From the NCBI RefSeq assembly GCF_003478995.1, contig NZ_QUGI01000003.1, forward strand, positions 124,001-188,000: a DNA stretch of 64,000 nt. The letters run 5' to 3'. The stretch comes from Pseudoflavonifractor sp. AF19-9AC. Its GTDB lineage: Bacteria > Bacillota > Clostridia > Oscillospirales > Oscillospiraceae. How positions within the stretch are numbered: the first letter of the stretch is position 1; each line of letters opens with the position of its first letter. Below the pieces are notes generated by a model. It was given only the letters and a program-made list of their open reading frames with translations. It did not search any database and was not told the DNA's origin. A program made the translations under genes and the position numbers. Below, in pieces: positions 34,813 to 43,059 of this stretch.

Positions 34813-35418
34813 ATGGAGTTTTCCATTGAAAAATTGATCTGGACAAGGCCGCCTCAACGGTACCACATTTCGCCGGAACAAATTGAGATTACCACCCAGC
34901 CCCACACCGATCTGTGGCAGCGCACCTATTATCACTTCCGCAATGACAACGCTCCGGTTCTGCAGCTGGAGACGGAGGAGCCCTACTTCAGCTTCGTGGT
35001 CAAAACCGATTTTACGAGCAGCAAGCACCGCTTTGACCAGTGCGGAATTGTTCTGTATCTGGACAGCGAGAACTGGCTGAAGGCCTCGGTGGAGTATGAA
35101 GACGGCGTCTTTCAGCATCTTGGAAGCGTGGTGACCAACGACGGCTATTCCGATTGGGCCACCACGGCCATCGACGGCAGCATCCGGACCATGTGGTACC
35201 GGCTCAGCCGCCGGGAGGACGACTACCGGATTGAATCCTCCCTGGACGGCGTCCAGTTCCACCAGATGCGGATCTGCCATATGCGCAAGGGCGGCGGTGT
35301 GATCCGGTTCGGCCTCTACGCCTGCTCCCCGGAGGACTCCTCCTTTACGGCGGTGTTCTCCCACATGTGCATGACAGAATGTCAGTGGCAGGCCCATGAC
35401 GGACAACAGCCCGACTGA
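34813..35418 (+). CDS. DUF1349 concanavalin-like domain protein
   Basis: 201 residues. The jelly-roll pattern of DUF1349 is visible: ITTQPHTDLWQRTYYHF, then FSFVVKTDF, FDQCGIVLYLDSENWLKASVE, and the late FGLYACSPEDSSFTAVF. These proteins resemble lectin/glucanase folds but their role is unknown. There is no signal peptide, so it is cytoplasmic. It is the first gene of the long operon, 30 bases before the SGNH gene. Confidence 0.84.
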   Translation: MEFSIEKLIWTRPPQRYHISPEQIEITTQPHTDLWQRTYYHFRNDNAPVLQLETEEPYFSFVVKTDFTSSKHRFDQCGIVLYLDSENWLKASVEYEDGVFQHLGSVVTNDGYSDWATTAIDGSIRTMWYRLSRREDDYRIESSLDGVQFHQMRICHMRKGGGVIRFGLYACSPEDSSFTAVFSHMCMTECQWQAHDGQQPD

Positions 35419-35448
35419 CCCCGCAATCCACAAGGGAGGAAGCACACC

Positions 35449-36021
35449 ATGCGCATTCTTATGCTGGGCAACAGCTTTACCTCCGCCTGCCACATTCCCC
35501 AGAAGTTCTCCGCTCTCACCGGTGCTGAGGTGGCCTCCCACACCCGGGGCGGGGCGCGGCTGTCGGAGCATCTGAACCCCCGCACCAGCCTCGGGGCTCG
35601 GACCCAAGAGGCACTAAGCAAGGAACACTGGGACTACGTGGTGCTCCAGGAGATGAGCCACGGGCCCATCTCTTCCCCCGAGCGCTTCTTTGCCAGCGTG
35701 GAGCAGCTTTGCAAACAAATTCGCTCCAATGGAGCGGTTCCCATTCTTTATGCCACCTGGGCCTACCAGAAGGGCGGAGCCAAGCTGAAACACAAGGGCT
35801 GGGACTATGAGGAGATGGCCGCCGGGCTGTCCCAGGCATACCGCAAGGCCGCCCGGGACAACCACGCCCTCCTGGCCCCGGTGGGCGAGCGCTTTTATGC
35901 CCTGTCCGGGACCCAGAGCCTCTACGCAGAAGACGGCGTTCACCCCAACGAGGCGGGGGCCTGCATTGCGGCAGAGGTGCTTGCATCCGCCATTCACCAG
36001 CAGAAGGAGACGAAGCTATGA
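35449..36021 (+). CDS. SGNH/GDSL-like hydrolase
   Basis: 190 residues with GGAGG upstream. Block I is MLGNSFTSACHIP, with the serine as nucleophile (GNSFT). The catalytic Asp-His pair is in EDGVHPNEAGACIAAEV near the C-terminus. WDYVVLQEMSHGPI supplies the oxyanion region. There is no signal peptide. It is probably a cytoplasmic esterase or acylhydrolase. It overlaps the next gene by four bases. Confidence 0.82.
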   Translation: MRILMLGNSFTSACHIPQKFSALTGAEVASHTRGGARLSEHLNPRTSLGARTQEALSKEHWDYVVLQEMSHGPISSPERFFASVEQLCKQIRSNGAVPILYATWAYQKGGAKLKHKGWDYEEMAAGLSQAYRKAARDNHALLAPVGERFYALSGTQSLYAEDGVHPNEAGACIAAEVLASAIHQQKETKL

Positions 36022-36428
36022 TTCGTGAAATTTGTAAAGACGAAACTTTTCTGGCCCAAAGGGCGGAGCCTGCCGCCCCGGAGGATCTTACCATTGCCGC
36101 CGACCTACTGGAAACACTAGAGCACCACAAGGCCGGCTGCGTGGGCATGGCAGCCAACATGATCGGCGCGAACAAGCGCATCATTGCCTTTGACAACGAG
36201 GGGCAATACATGGTCATGTTCAATCCGGAGATCGTGAAGAAATCCGGGCCTTACGACGCGGAGGAAGGCTGCCTCTCCCTCACCGGCGTCCGCTCGGCCA
36301 AGCGGTGGAAGTCCATCAAGGTGCGCTGGCAGAATGAGAAATTCCAGGAACGGGTAAAAACCTTTACAGGCTGGACAGCCCAGATCATCCAGCATGAAAT
36401 TGACCACTGTGAGGGCATCCTGATATGA
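36018..36428 (+). CDS. def: Peptide deformylase
   Basis: 136 residues, short for the family but with all three motifs: GCVGMAANMIG (motif 1, a variant with M/N in place of the usual L/P-Q), EGCLSL (motif 2, metal-binding Cys), and QHEIDHCEGI (motif 3, HExxH). It should remove the N-terminal formyl group from new proteins using a bound metal. The variant motif 1 and short length suggest a type II-like accessory deformylase. ATGA overlaps occur at both ends. Confidence 0.87.
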   Translation: MIREICKDETFLAQRAEPAAPEDLTIAADLLETLEHHKAGCVGMAANMIGANKRIIAFDNEGQYMVMFNPEIVKKSGPYDAEEGCLSLTGVRSAKRWKSIKVRWQNEKFQERVKTFTGWTAQIIQHEIDHCEGILI

Positions 36429-36739
36429 AAAAATGCAAGATCACCGTGATGCGCATCACCCGGTATGAGGATTTGATGGCTCAGTATGAAAATCCCATCT
36501 CCCACGCCTGCGACATGGAGGTTGGCCAGGTCTTCCTGTCCAACGGCTGGGAGAAGCCAGAGGGCTTTTGCCAGAGCGCCTGGGACACCCTCTCCCCCTT
36601 TGTTCTGGCCTTGAGCCACGGCGGAGAAAACTTCTATGACGGCTGGATGAAAAATCCCAGGTCCGCCATGCTCTCCTGCAACGACGGCTTCCGTCCGGTG
36701 AGCTTTCTGGTGGAGGCCCTGGACGAGGACGCAGACTGA
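36425..36739 (+). CDS. TIGR04076-like small protein
   Basis: 104 residues starting MKKCKITVMRITRYEDL. The overall pattern fits the TIGR04076 family: a CKITV start, the C-D-M-E-V-G-Q core, then GFCQSAWDTLSPFVLALSHG and a final DGFRPVSFLVE. The function is unknown; cysteines are conserved. It overlaps the deformylase gene by four bases. Confidence 0.72.
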   Translation: MKKCKITVMRITRYEDLMAQYENPISHACDMEVGQVFLSNGWEKPEGFCQSAWDTLSPFVLALSHGGENFYDGWMKNPRSAMLSCNDGFRPVSFLVEALDEDAD

Positions 36740-36751
36740 GGAGGAAACGCC

Positions 36752-37465
36752 ATGTTTGAAGACAAAGTTGCCGTAGTCACCGGCGGTGCCAGGGGCATCG
36801 GCAAGGCTATTGCAGAGGAATTTCAGAAGGCCGGGGCCAAGGTGTGTGTCATTGACCTGCTGTCGAACGATTATTTTGTGGGCGACCTCAGCGACAAGGC
36901 CGTTCTGGAGGCCTTTGCCGCTCAGGTCATCGCCGACCACGGCCACGTGGATTTCCTGGTCAACAACGCCCTTCCCCTGATGCGCGGCATCGACCAGTGC
37001 AGCTATGAGGATTTTGAATATGCCCTCCGGGTAGGGGTCACGGCCCCCTTCTACCTGACCAAGCTGTTTCTGCCCCACTTTGCACCCGGCGGAGCCATTG
37101 TGAACATCTCCTCCTCCCGGGACCGGATGAGCCAGCCCCAGACCGAGAGCTACACCGCCGCCAAGGGCGGCATTTCCTCCCTCACCCACGCACTGGCGGT
37201 AAGCCTTGCCGGCCGGGTGCGAGTCAACTCCATCTCCCCCGGCTGGATCGATACCGACTACGCGGTCTATGAAGGGCCCGACGCCATCCAGCAGCCCGCC
37301 GGCCGGGTAGGCAACCCCATGGATATCGCAAACATGGTGCTCTACCTCTGCTCGGACAAGGCGGGCTTTATCACTGGGGAAAACATCTGCATTGACGGCG
37401 GAATGACCCGCCAGATGATCTATCATAACGACTTTGGCTGGACTTTGGAGGTTTCTGCGCCATGA
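36752..37465 (+). CDS. Short-chain dehydrogenase/reductase
   Basis: 237 residues. The NAD(P)-binding TGGARGIG glycine motif is near the N-terminus, NNA follows at about residue 70, and the catalytic YTAAKGG (YxxxK) with preceding ISSS serine is complete. The end (GFITGENICIDGGM) is normal for classical SDRs. An acidic residue after strand 2 (CVIDLL) suggests NAD(H). The substrate is unknown. It overlaps the flavodoxin gene by four bases. Confidence 0.9.
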   Translation: MFEDKVAVVTGGARGIGKAIAEEFQKAGAKVCVIDLLSNDYFVGDLSDKAVLEAFAAQVIADHGHVDFLVNNALPLMRGIDQCSYEDFEYALRVGVTAPFYLTKLFLPHFAPGGAIVNISSSRDRMSQPQTESYTAAKGGISSLTHALAVSLAGRVRVNSISPGWIDTDYAVYEGPDAIQQPAGRVGNPMDIANMVLYLCSDKAGFITGENICIDGGMTRQMIYHNDFGWTLEVSAP

Positions 37466-37929
37466 AAACCGCCATCTGCTACTATTCCCGGCATCACGGC
37501 AACACCCGGAAGGTGCTGACCGCCATGGCCGGTGAAGGAAATGTGGACCTCATTGATGTGACCGCATGCCAGGCGGTCTGTCTGGAGGATTACGACTGTG
37601 TGGGCTTTGCCTCAGGAATCTACGGTTTTGAATTTCAAAAGGCGGTGCTAAACGCCGCACGGCAGTACCTGCCCCAGGGGAAACCGGTATTTTTTGTCTA
37701 CACCTACGGCGGTGCCAAGGGACACGGCGCCCAGTCCATCGCCGAAATTGCCCGGGAAAAGGGCTGTCCGGTGCTGGGGGAGTTTTCCTGCAAGGGCTAT
37801 GACACCTTCGGCCCCTTCAAGCTGGTGGGCGGCATCGCCAAGGGCCACCCTAACGAGCGCGATTTGGAACAGGCCCGCAGGTTTTATCGGGAGCTGAAAA
37901 ACACCTATGAGAGAGGTGCCAAGACATGA
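37462..37929 (+). CDS. Flavodoxin-family protein
   Basis: 155 residues. The FMN loop is YYSRHHGNTRKVLTAM, followed by FASGIYGFEFQKAVL and FVYTYGGAKGHG as ring-binding loops. A late cysteine-bearing segment (LGEFSCKGYDTFGPFK) is typical of the flavodoxin_5-like group. It is probably a small electron carrier or a reductase for its operon mates. ATGA overlaps both neighbours. Confidence 0.86.
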   Translation: MKTAICYYSRHHGNTRKVLTAMAGEGNVDLIDVTACQAVCLEDYDCVGFASGIYGFEFQKAVLNAARQYLPQGKPVFFVYTYGGAKGHGAQSIAEIAREKGCPVLGEFSCKGYDTFGPFKLVGGIAKGHPNERDLEQARRFYRELKNTYERGAKT

Positions 37930-38384
37930 AGATTGCCATTCTCTCCGACACCCACGGTCTATTGCGGCCTGAGGTGGTGGACCATCTGCGCACCGCCGAC
38001 GCCATTCTCCACGGCGGCGACATCAACAAGCAGAGCATCGTGGACCAGCTGGAGCAGTACGCCCCCCTCTATGTCGTCCGGGGCAACAACGACAAGGAGT
38101 GGGCGGAGGACATCCCCCACGATCTGACCGTGACTCTGGATGGCGTAACATTTTACATGGTCCACAACAAGAAAGAGATTCCCTCGGACCTCTCCGGCGT
38201 GGACGTGGTGGTGTTCGGCCACTCCCACAAATACGTGCAGGAAGAAAAGGACGGCATCCTGTGGCTCAATCCCGGCTCCTGCGGCCCTCGGCGATTCCAC
38301 CAGGAGATCACCATGATGATGGCGGAGGTCCGGGATGGAGCCCTTCAGGTGGAGAAGATTTCCATCCCCCATGAGGTGACCTGA
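37926..38384 (+). CDS. YfcE-type metallophosphoesterase
   Basis: 152 residues. Metal-binding motifs in order: ILSDTHG, LHGGDI, VRGNNDKEW, VHNKKE and FGHSHKY. This is the compact YfcE/MJ0936 class, which hydrolyses phosphodiesters with a two-metal centre. The physiological substrate is unknown. It overlaps the flavodoxin gene by four bases; its stop shares a base with the next ATG (TGATG). Confidence 0.88.
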   Translation: MKIAILSDTHGLLRPEVVDHLRTADAILHGGDINKQSIVDQLEQYAPLYVVRGNNDKEWAEDIPHDLTVTLDGVTFYMVHNKKEIPSDLSGVDVVVFGHSHKYVQEEKDGILWLNPGSCGPRRFHQEITMMMAEVRDGALQVEKISIPHEVT

Positions 38385-38887
38385 TGGAGCTGGGACTGAC
38401 CTTTCCCCTTCAGCGGTTTCTGCACTGCAAGACCCCGGACTACGGCACGGAGCCTGACCGGCGCTTCTGCTGGGATCTCCATGTCATTGATTTGAGGGGA
38501 CGAAAGAGCCTGCTGGCTGTCCACAGTCACAGCCGGTACACCTTTGTGTGCTACGACGTATCGCCCTTCCAGTGGGCGGATGTGCCGGGGCTGTTTCGGG
38601 AAGGCGTTTTGGACAGTCTGACGGCCTCCGGATTTTCAAGCGCCTCGGTGGAGCAATACCTGTCCCGGGCCGCCTCCATCAATATCACACGGACCCACGG
38701 CCGCCGGGAGGTGGCCTTTCTCAACCGGGCGTGGGAGGATGTGCTGGCGCTTGACTTGTGCCTGGACACCGCCAGACAGGCCCAACCGCTCCTGGACCAC
38801 GCCGTCAACACCCGGCCCAGCCGGTGCGTGGGCTTTGAGGGCATCGGATTTGGACTGGACCGGATTTCTGCCATATGGAACCCGTGA
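38384..38887 (+). CDS. DUF6933-like protein, probably cut short by an in-frame TGA
   Basis: 167 residues to the first stop. The sequence pattern (WDLHVIDLRGRKSLLAVHSHSRYTF split over two strands, then PGLFREGVLDSLTASG and INITRTHGRREVAFLN) resembles DUF6933 proteins of unknown role. The frame continues past the TGA at 38885-38887 for another 34 sense codons of protein-like sequence to a TGA at 38992. That second stop overlaps the next gene as TTGA, matching the coupling used throughout the operon. The first stop may therefore be a recent nonsense change or a sequence error. Confidence 0.68.
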   Translation: MELGLTFPLQRFLHCKTPDYGTEPDRRFCWDLHVIDLRGRKSLLAVHSHSRYTFVCYDVSPFQWADVPGLFREGVLDSLTASGFSSASVEQYLSRAASINITRTHGRREVAFLNRAWEDVLALDLCLDTARQAQPLLDHAVNTRPSRCVGFEGIGFGLDRISAIWNP

Positions 38888-38992
38888 AAGGAGGAGCCGG
38901 AGGCCTTTTCTCAGGTGGAGGATGCCCAGCACTGTCTGCACTCCCTATGGGAGCTGTCCATACTTCGAAACTTGGAGGAGCGATCAATTTGA
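38888..38992 (+). other. In-frame continuation of the DUF6933-like gene
   Basis: 34 codons (starting KEEPEAFSQVEDAQHCLHSL) in the same frame as the preceding gene, ending in TGA at 38990-38992. Composition is helical and charged as in a real C-terminus. No start codon with a ribosome site makes it a separate gene. Confidence 0.5.
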
Positions 38993-40089
38993 ATCAAGAA
39001 GAATGTCTGATCTGCGGCGCACCGCTGGAATACCGGACCGAGGAGCAGATGATGGAGTGCGCCATCTGCCACAAAAAAGAGCCCAGCAAAGCCTGCTGCG
39101 TCCAGGGTCACTATGTGTGCAGCGACTGCCACACTCAGGGTATGGACCACATCTTCGGTCTCTGTCTTGCTGAGACCTCCACCGACCCTGTGGCCATTAT
39201 CCGGCGGATGATGGACCTCCCCTTCTGCCACATGCACGGCCCAGAGCACCATGTGATGGTGGGGGCCGCGCTGCTCACCGCCTACAAAAACGCGGGGGGC
39301 CGCTTGGATCTGGAGAAGGCCCTCCGGGAGATGTACAGCCGGGGCAAGGAAGTGCCTGGCGGAGCCTGCGGCTTCTGGGGCGCCTGCGGCGCCGGAATCA
39401 GCGCAGGACAGTTTGTGGCCATCGCCACCCAGTCCACTCCCCTGGCCCGGGAACCCTGGGGACTGAGCAACCAGATGACCGCCCGGGCTCTGGACAGCAT
39501 CGGCAAGGCGGGCGGTCCGCGCTGCTGTAAGCGGGACTCCTTCCTCTCCATCCTTGCCGCCGTGGACTTTGCCCGGGAGCATCTGGGCGTGGAGATGGAT
39601 CGGACGGTACCCGTCTGCTCCTACAGTCCCCGGAACAACCAGTGCATCGGAGCCCGCTGTCCCTTCTCGGCGGCCAATCACCAAAAGCCCAAAGTCGCAT
39701 TTCTCTGCGTCCACAACTCCTGCCGCAGTCAGATGGCGGAGGCACTTGGAAAACGGCTGGCCGGAGACGTCTTTGAAAGCTACTCAGCCGGCACTGAGCC
39801 AGGCTCCCGCATCAATCCAGATGCGGTACGCCTCATGAAGCAGGTATACGGCATCGACATGGAGGCAACCCAGCACAACAAGCCCCTCTCCCAGCTGCCG
39901 GCGGTGGATATCGTGGTCACCATGGGCTGCAACGTCCAGTGCCCCACCTTCCCCTGCTCTCATCGGGAGGACTGGGGTCTGGAGGACCCCAGCGGCAAGG
40001 AAGACCAGGCGTTTCTGGCCGTTATGGCTCAGATCGAGGAAAAGACCCTTGACCTGAAATGCCGCATTCAGGCCGGAACACTGAACTAA
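38989..40089 (+). CDS. DUF5714 domain fused to thioredoxin-type arsenate reductase
   Basis: 366 residues from a TTG at 38989, chosen for GGAGGAG eight bases upstream; no ATG has a site. Residues 1-45 carry paired CxxC motifs (CLICG, CAICH, CSDCH), probably zinc. Residues 45-235 are the DUF5714 domain (LPFCHMHGPEHHVMVGAALL, GGACGFWGACGAGIS, GGPRCCKRDSFLS). Residues about 240-366 are a low-molecular-weight-phosphatase fold arsenate reductase: CVHNSCRSQMAEA loop, redox cysteines in MGCNVQCPTFPC and Asp in GLEDPSG. It probably reduces arsenate with a thiol relay; the DUF5714 role is unknown. It is the last gene of the operon. Confidence 0.86.
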   Translation: MNQEECLICGAPLEYRTEEQMMECAICHKKEPSKACCVQGHYVCSDCHTQGMDHIFGLCLAETSTDPVAIIRRMMDLPFCHMHGPEHHVMVGAALLTAYKNAGGRLDLEKALREMYSRGKEVPGGACGFWGACGAGISAGQFVAIATQSTPLAREPWGLSNQMTARALDSIGKAGGPRCCKRDSFLSILAAVDFAREHLGVEMDRTVPVCSYSPRNNQCIGARCPFSAANHQKPKVAFLCVHNSCRSQMAEALGKRLAGDVFESYSAGTEPGSRINPDAVRLMKQVYGIDMEATQHNKPLSQLPAVDIVVTMGCNVQCPTFPCSHREDWGLEDPSGKEDQAFLAVMAQIEEKTLDLKCRIQAGTLN

Positions 40090-40094
40090 ACGGA

Positions 40095-40140
40095 ATCGCC
40101 CGGAGCTTCTGCAATGCAGAAGCTCCGGGCGGTTTGCTGT
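40095..40140 (+). terminator. Hairpin terminating the nine-gene operon
   Basis: CGCCCGGAGCTTCTGC (40097-40112) pairs perfectly with GCAGAAGCTCCGGGCG (40116-40131) around a three-base loop. The T-tract is short (GTTTGCTGT). It also faces the convergent gene ending at 40152. Confidence 0.75.
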
Positions 40141-40151
40141 CATGTGGTTCC

Positions 40152-40346
40152 CTACTCCAGTTCTCTCTGGATGAGGTCCGCTGCAATGGTAAAGGCCTGG
40201 ATGCGCCGCCTGGCCAGAGTGATCTGGGATTTATAGCGGGCAGGATTCTCCTTCCCCTCCAGAGTTTTGACGGTCTCCCGCAGCTTGTGCAGGGTGGAAT
40301 CGATCTGCCGTTCGGCCTCTATCAGCTCTTCTTTGGAATAGATCAC
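40152..40346 (-). CDS. 64-residue conserved helical protein
   Basis: Starts at a GTG (40346) six bases after AGGAGG. The peptide is strongly helical and charged, with a regular leucine pattern (EELIEAERQIDSTLHKLRET) and a basic middle (RYKSQITLARRRIQAF), suggesting a short coiled-coil hairpin. Similar small proteins are widespread in clostridia without known function. It is the last of three leftward genes. Confidence 0.68.
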   Translation of the reverse strand: MIYSKEELIEAERQIDSTLHKLRETVKTLEGKENPARYKSQITLARRRIQAFTIAADLIQRELE

Positions 40347-40370
40347 GCTCCGCCTCCTGAATCATTTCGT

Positions 40371-41150
40371 TTATTCGCCCCGATGCTGCCGGATTCCAAA
40401 CCACACCCCGCAGCACAGACACACAAAGGCCCCACCCAGGCAGGGGAAGTAAATGCTCTGGGGCAGCCGGCCCACCGCCGGATGGCTCAGCACACACAGG
40501 ATGGCAAAGACGCCGCAGGCCAGCACACTGAGCAAAATCCAAAGGGGCTTTCGGTTTTCTCCCATCTCCAAAGAACCTATTCCCCTCTCCCGGCGCTCCA
40601 GCTGGCGCAGCAGCAGTTCCTGATCTTCCATGCCTTTGAACAGAAAATAGGTGCGTCGAATGACCCGACGATTGGGGTGCCGGACCCGGCAGGACAGGGC
40701 ATAGTGGGAACCGTTTTCCTTGATTCCCTCCACCCCCAGAATCTCATCCGCCCCCGCGGGCACTCCCGGCGACCGGGCAAGGGTCCGAAGAAATTGCTGG
40801 GTCTCCAGCGTTCCTCCCACATAGGAGAGCACATTTCCCCCATGATAGGAAAGGCGCTTGGCATCCATGACAAACAGCCGGTCCTCTTCTGTCAGGAAAA
40901 AGACGGTTGTGTCCTCCAGGGACCGGCGGCTAAGACCCACAGCCAACCCGATGCCCAGGGCGGTGACCCCCACACAGAGAACCAGGGAAAACACCTCCAT
41001 CGGCCAGCCCATGGAAAAGCCCAGCACAGTCCCGACCACAATCAGCACCAGCGCCAGGGCCGCAATTCCGAAAATACCGCCCAGCGTGCGCTGCCCGTAC
41101 CGGCTCTTCCGCCGGGTGTCCCGGGACATCCAGATCTGTTTGAGTCCCAT
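40371..41150 (-). CDS. Membrane protein with central soluble domain, unknown
   Basis: 259 residues. Two helices near the N-terminus (about 25-45 and 51-72), a 120-residue soluble middle (from SLEDTTVFFLTEEDRLFVMD to LLLRQLERRERGIG), then two more helices (about 202-222 and 229-250). The soluble part has the look of a PH-like or membrane-associated fold but I recognise no family. It sits between the PNPOx-like gene upstream and the small helical gene downstream, 21-24 bases from each. Confidence 0.7.
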   Translation of the reverse strand: MGLKQIWMSRDTRRKSRYGQRTLGGIFGIAALALVLIVVGTVLGFSMGWPMEVFSLVLCVGVTALGIGLAVGLSRRSLEDTTVFFLTEEDRLFVMDAKRLSYHGGNVLSYVGGTLETQQFLRTLARSPGVPAGADEILGVEGIKENGSHYALSCRVRHPNRRVIRRTYFLFKGMEDQELLLRQLERRERGIGSLEMGENRKPLWILLSVLACGVFAILCVLSHPAVGRLPQSIYFPCLGGAFVCLCCGVWFGIRQHRGE

Positions 41151-41171
41151 TGCTCTCCTCTCCCTCTGTCC

Positions 41172-41702
41172 TTATGATTCCTGCTCTTCTTCCCGCAGTA
41201 CCAGAGTCTGCCTGGGCGCACAGCCCAGCTCCTTGAAGTCGGAGAACAGACAGTCGATGCGGGTAGGCCGGACCCGAATCAGGTACATGGGACTGGACAG
41301 CCTGCGAAGGACATCCAAGGGAATTTTCTTCCACGCAGCGTGGGCGTTGTATGCCTCGCTGAAAGGCTCTACTAGCTCCGCAAGGCCCATGACCTGCATC
41401 CCGTGAAGGTTTCCAAATCCCTCATACCGGTCATAAATGGCCAGGCATACATTAGGATTCTCCGCAAGGCCGATGAACTTCTTGCCTCCCTCGCTGAACA
41501 TCCAGAAGTAGCCGTCATGCCAGCTGTACTCAATAGGGGTACAGCGCACATGGTCTCCAGTCCCGGTGGCCAGCGCGCAGGTGTTGTTCGCCTTCACATA
41601 TTCCTCCATCATGGAGCACAGCTTTCCGGGCTCCAGTTTCACGCTGTCCGCGTCCTTGTCCTCCCAGTAACGGGCGGCGGACTGATATTCCTCCTTGGTC
41701 AT
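41172..41702 (-). CDS. Pyridoxamine 5'-phosphate oxidase family protein
   Basis: 176 residues from the ATG at 41702, with GGGAGG seven bases upstream; an ATG at 41708 is too close to it. The split beta-barrel pattern is clear: NTCALATGTGDHVRCTPIEYSW, YFWMFSEGGKKFIGLAENPNV and GMQVMGLAELVEP. Members bind FMN or F420/heme; the substrate is unknown. It heads a three-gene leftward unit with its own promoter. Confidence 0.85.
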   Translation of the reverse strand: MTKEEYQSAARYWEDKDADSVKLEPGKLCSMMEEYVKANNTCALATGTGDHVRCTPIEYSWHDGYFWMFSEGGKKFIGLAENPNVCLAIYDRYEGFGNLHGMQVMGLAELVEPFSEAYNAHAAWKKIPLDVLRRLSSPMYLIRVRPTRIDCLFSDFKELGCAPRQTLVLREEEQES

Positions 41703-41730
41703 TTCCATCCCTCCCACCTTGTTTTTCTCC

Positions 41731-41760
41731 AGTATAGCACAGCTGCAGCGGAAATGTCAG
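41731..41760 (-). promoter_or_regulatory. Leftward promoter of the PNPOx-like unit
   Basis: On the minus strand CTGACA (41755-41760), an 18-base spacer and TATACT (41731-41736) with extended TGTGC before it. Confidence 0.6.
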
Positions 41761-41858
41761 GAAACCGGGCGAAAGTGACCGTTTCCCTTGGTAGATTTTT
41801 TGCTCTGTGGACGTTATACTGAAACCCGTAGAATGTATCCGATCAGGAGGAACACACC

Positions 41859-42308
41859 ATGAGTTTAGGCAGCAGCTTATACCACGCCCGGAAAAAGAGC
41901 GGGTTATCCCAGGAAAACGTGGCGGAAAAGCTGGGCGTTAGCCGCCAGACCATCTCCAAGTGGGAGACAGGCGAGACTTTGCCCGACATCCGCCAGTCCA
42001 AGGGCCTGGCCATGCTCTACCACATGACCCTGGATGAGCTCATTGAATACGATTTTGACGAGCAGCAGGCCCAGCAGATGATCGACAGTGTCAGCGAGGA
42101 GGCCCAGGCCCGGATCGATTGGAACAAGGTATGGAGCAAAAAGTACCCGGTGCTGGCCACCTACCACAAAACGGTACGCATAAACGACTATGCGCCGGCG
42201 CTGCGGGAGATGCTTACCCAGCTGCAGGTGGACTACGGCTACAACCACACTGACGCCCTGCTGGTGCTGAAGGACATTCTGGCCCGGGTGTGGAAGGGGC
42301 AGATGTAA
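41859..42308 (+). CDS. XRE-family HTH regulator
   Basis: 149 residues. Residues 1-60 are a Cro/CI HTH (LSQENVAEKLGVSRQTISKWETGETLPD). The C-terminal half is helical, soluble and carries no membrane segment, with KTVRINDYAPALREMLTQL. It stands alone, opposite the PNPOx-like unit, with a TATACT -10 (41815-41820) but no clear -35. It converges on the VWA gene with eight bases between stops. Confidence 0.85.
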   Translation: MSLGSSLYHARKKSGLSQENVAEKLGVSRQTISKWETGETLPDIRQSKGLAMLYHMTLDELIEYDFDEQQAQQMIDSVSEEAQARIDWNKVWSKKYPVLATYHKTVRINDYAPALREMLTQLQVDYGYNHTDALLVLKDILARVWKGQM

Positions 42309-42316
42309 GGTCCCGC

Positions 42317-42973
42317 TCAGCGGCGGCCCTGTTTCCGCCTGCGGAAATCTGTTTCAATGGCATCCTTCCAGTGCTCGTCCAGTCCGGCGCTGCTCCGCAC
42401 CGCAGCCACGGCCTGGCCCACTACCTCATAATTGAGGCGGGTCCCCTGGCTGTCACAGTGGTAGTTGACCGCCCGGTCCGGGGCAATGCCCAGCGTCCCA
42501 GCTGTCTCCACCGCGTCGATGTTGGCCCCCAGGAACAGAAACTCCCAGCCGTACTTCTCCTTCTGCCGCCGGATCATCTCCTTGACACGCTGGGCTGTAT
42601 AGCGGCGGCTGGCATTCTCCATGCCATCGGTGGTGATGACAAAGAGCGTATGCTCCGGCACGTCCTCCGGTCTGGCGTACTTGTGGATGTTTCCAATGTG
42701 GTGGATGGCCCCGCCGATGGCGTCCAGCAGGGCCGTGCACCCCCGGACATAGTACTCTTTTTCGGTGATGGGTCTGAGCTCTCTTACCTTGGCCCGGTCA
42801 TGCAGTACTTCCGTTCGGTCGTCAAAGAGCAGCGTGGACACTAAGGCCTCGCCGGGCTCCTGCTTCTGCTTTTCCAGCATGGAGTTAAAGCCGCCGATGG
42901 TGTCGCCCTCCAGTCCCTGCATGGAGCCGCTGCGGTCCAGAATGAACACCAGCTCTGTCAGATTCTTCTTCAT
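42317..42973 (-). CDS. von Willebrand factor A domain protein
   Basis: 218 residues. The MIDAS metal site is DRSGSM (residues 13-18), with the later Thr (GCTALLDAIGG) and Asp (ITTDGMEN). FLFLGANIDAVETAGTLGI is conserved in bacterial standalone VWA proteins linked to stress or tellurium-type clusters. No partner ATPase lies adjacent. There is no signal peptide, so it is cytoplasmic and probably a protein-binding module. Confidence 0.87.
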   Translation of the reverse strand: MKKNLTELVFILDRSGSMQGLEGDTIGGFNSMLEKQKQEPGEALVSTLLFDDRTEVLHDRAKVRELRPITEKEYYVRGCTALLDAIGGAIHHIGNIHKYARPEDVPEHTLFVITTDGMENASRRYTAQRVKEMIRRQKEKYGWEFLFLGANIDAVETAGTLGIAPDRAVNYHCDSQGTRLNYEVVGQAVAAVRSSAGLDEHWKDAIETDFRRRKQGRR

Positions 42974-43059
42974 AATAAAATCCCCCTATCCTGTTTTGTT
43001 TGGCTTACAAATACAGTATAGGGGGATTTTTCCTTCTATGGTCGCCTGGAAAGCGACAA

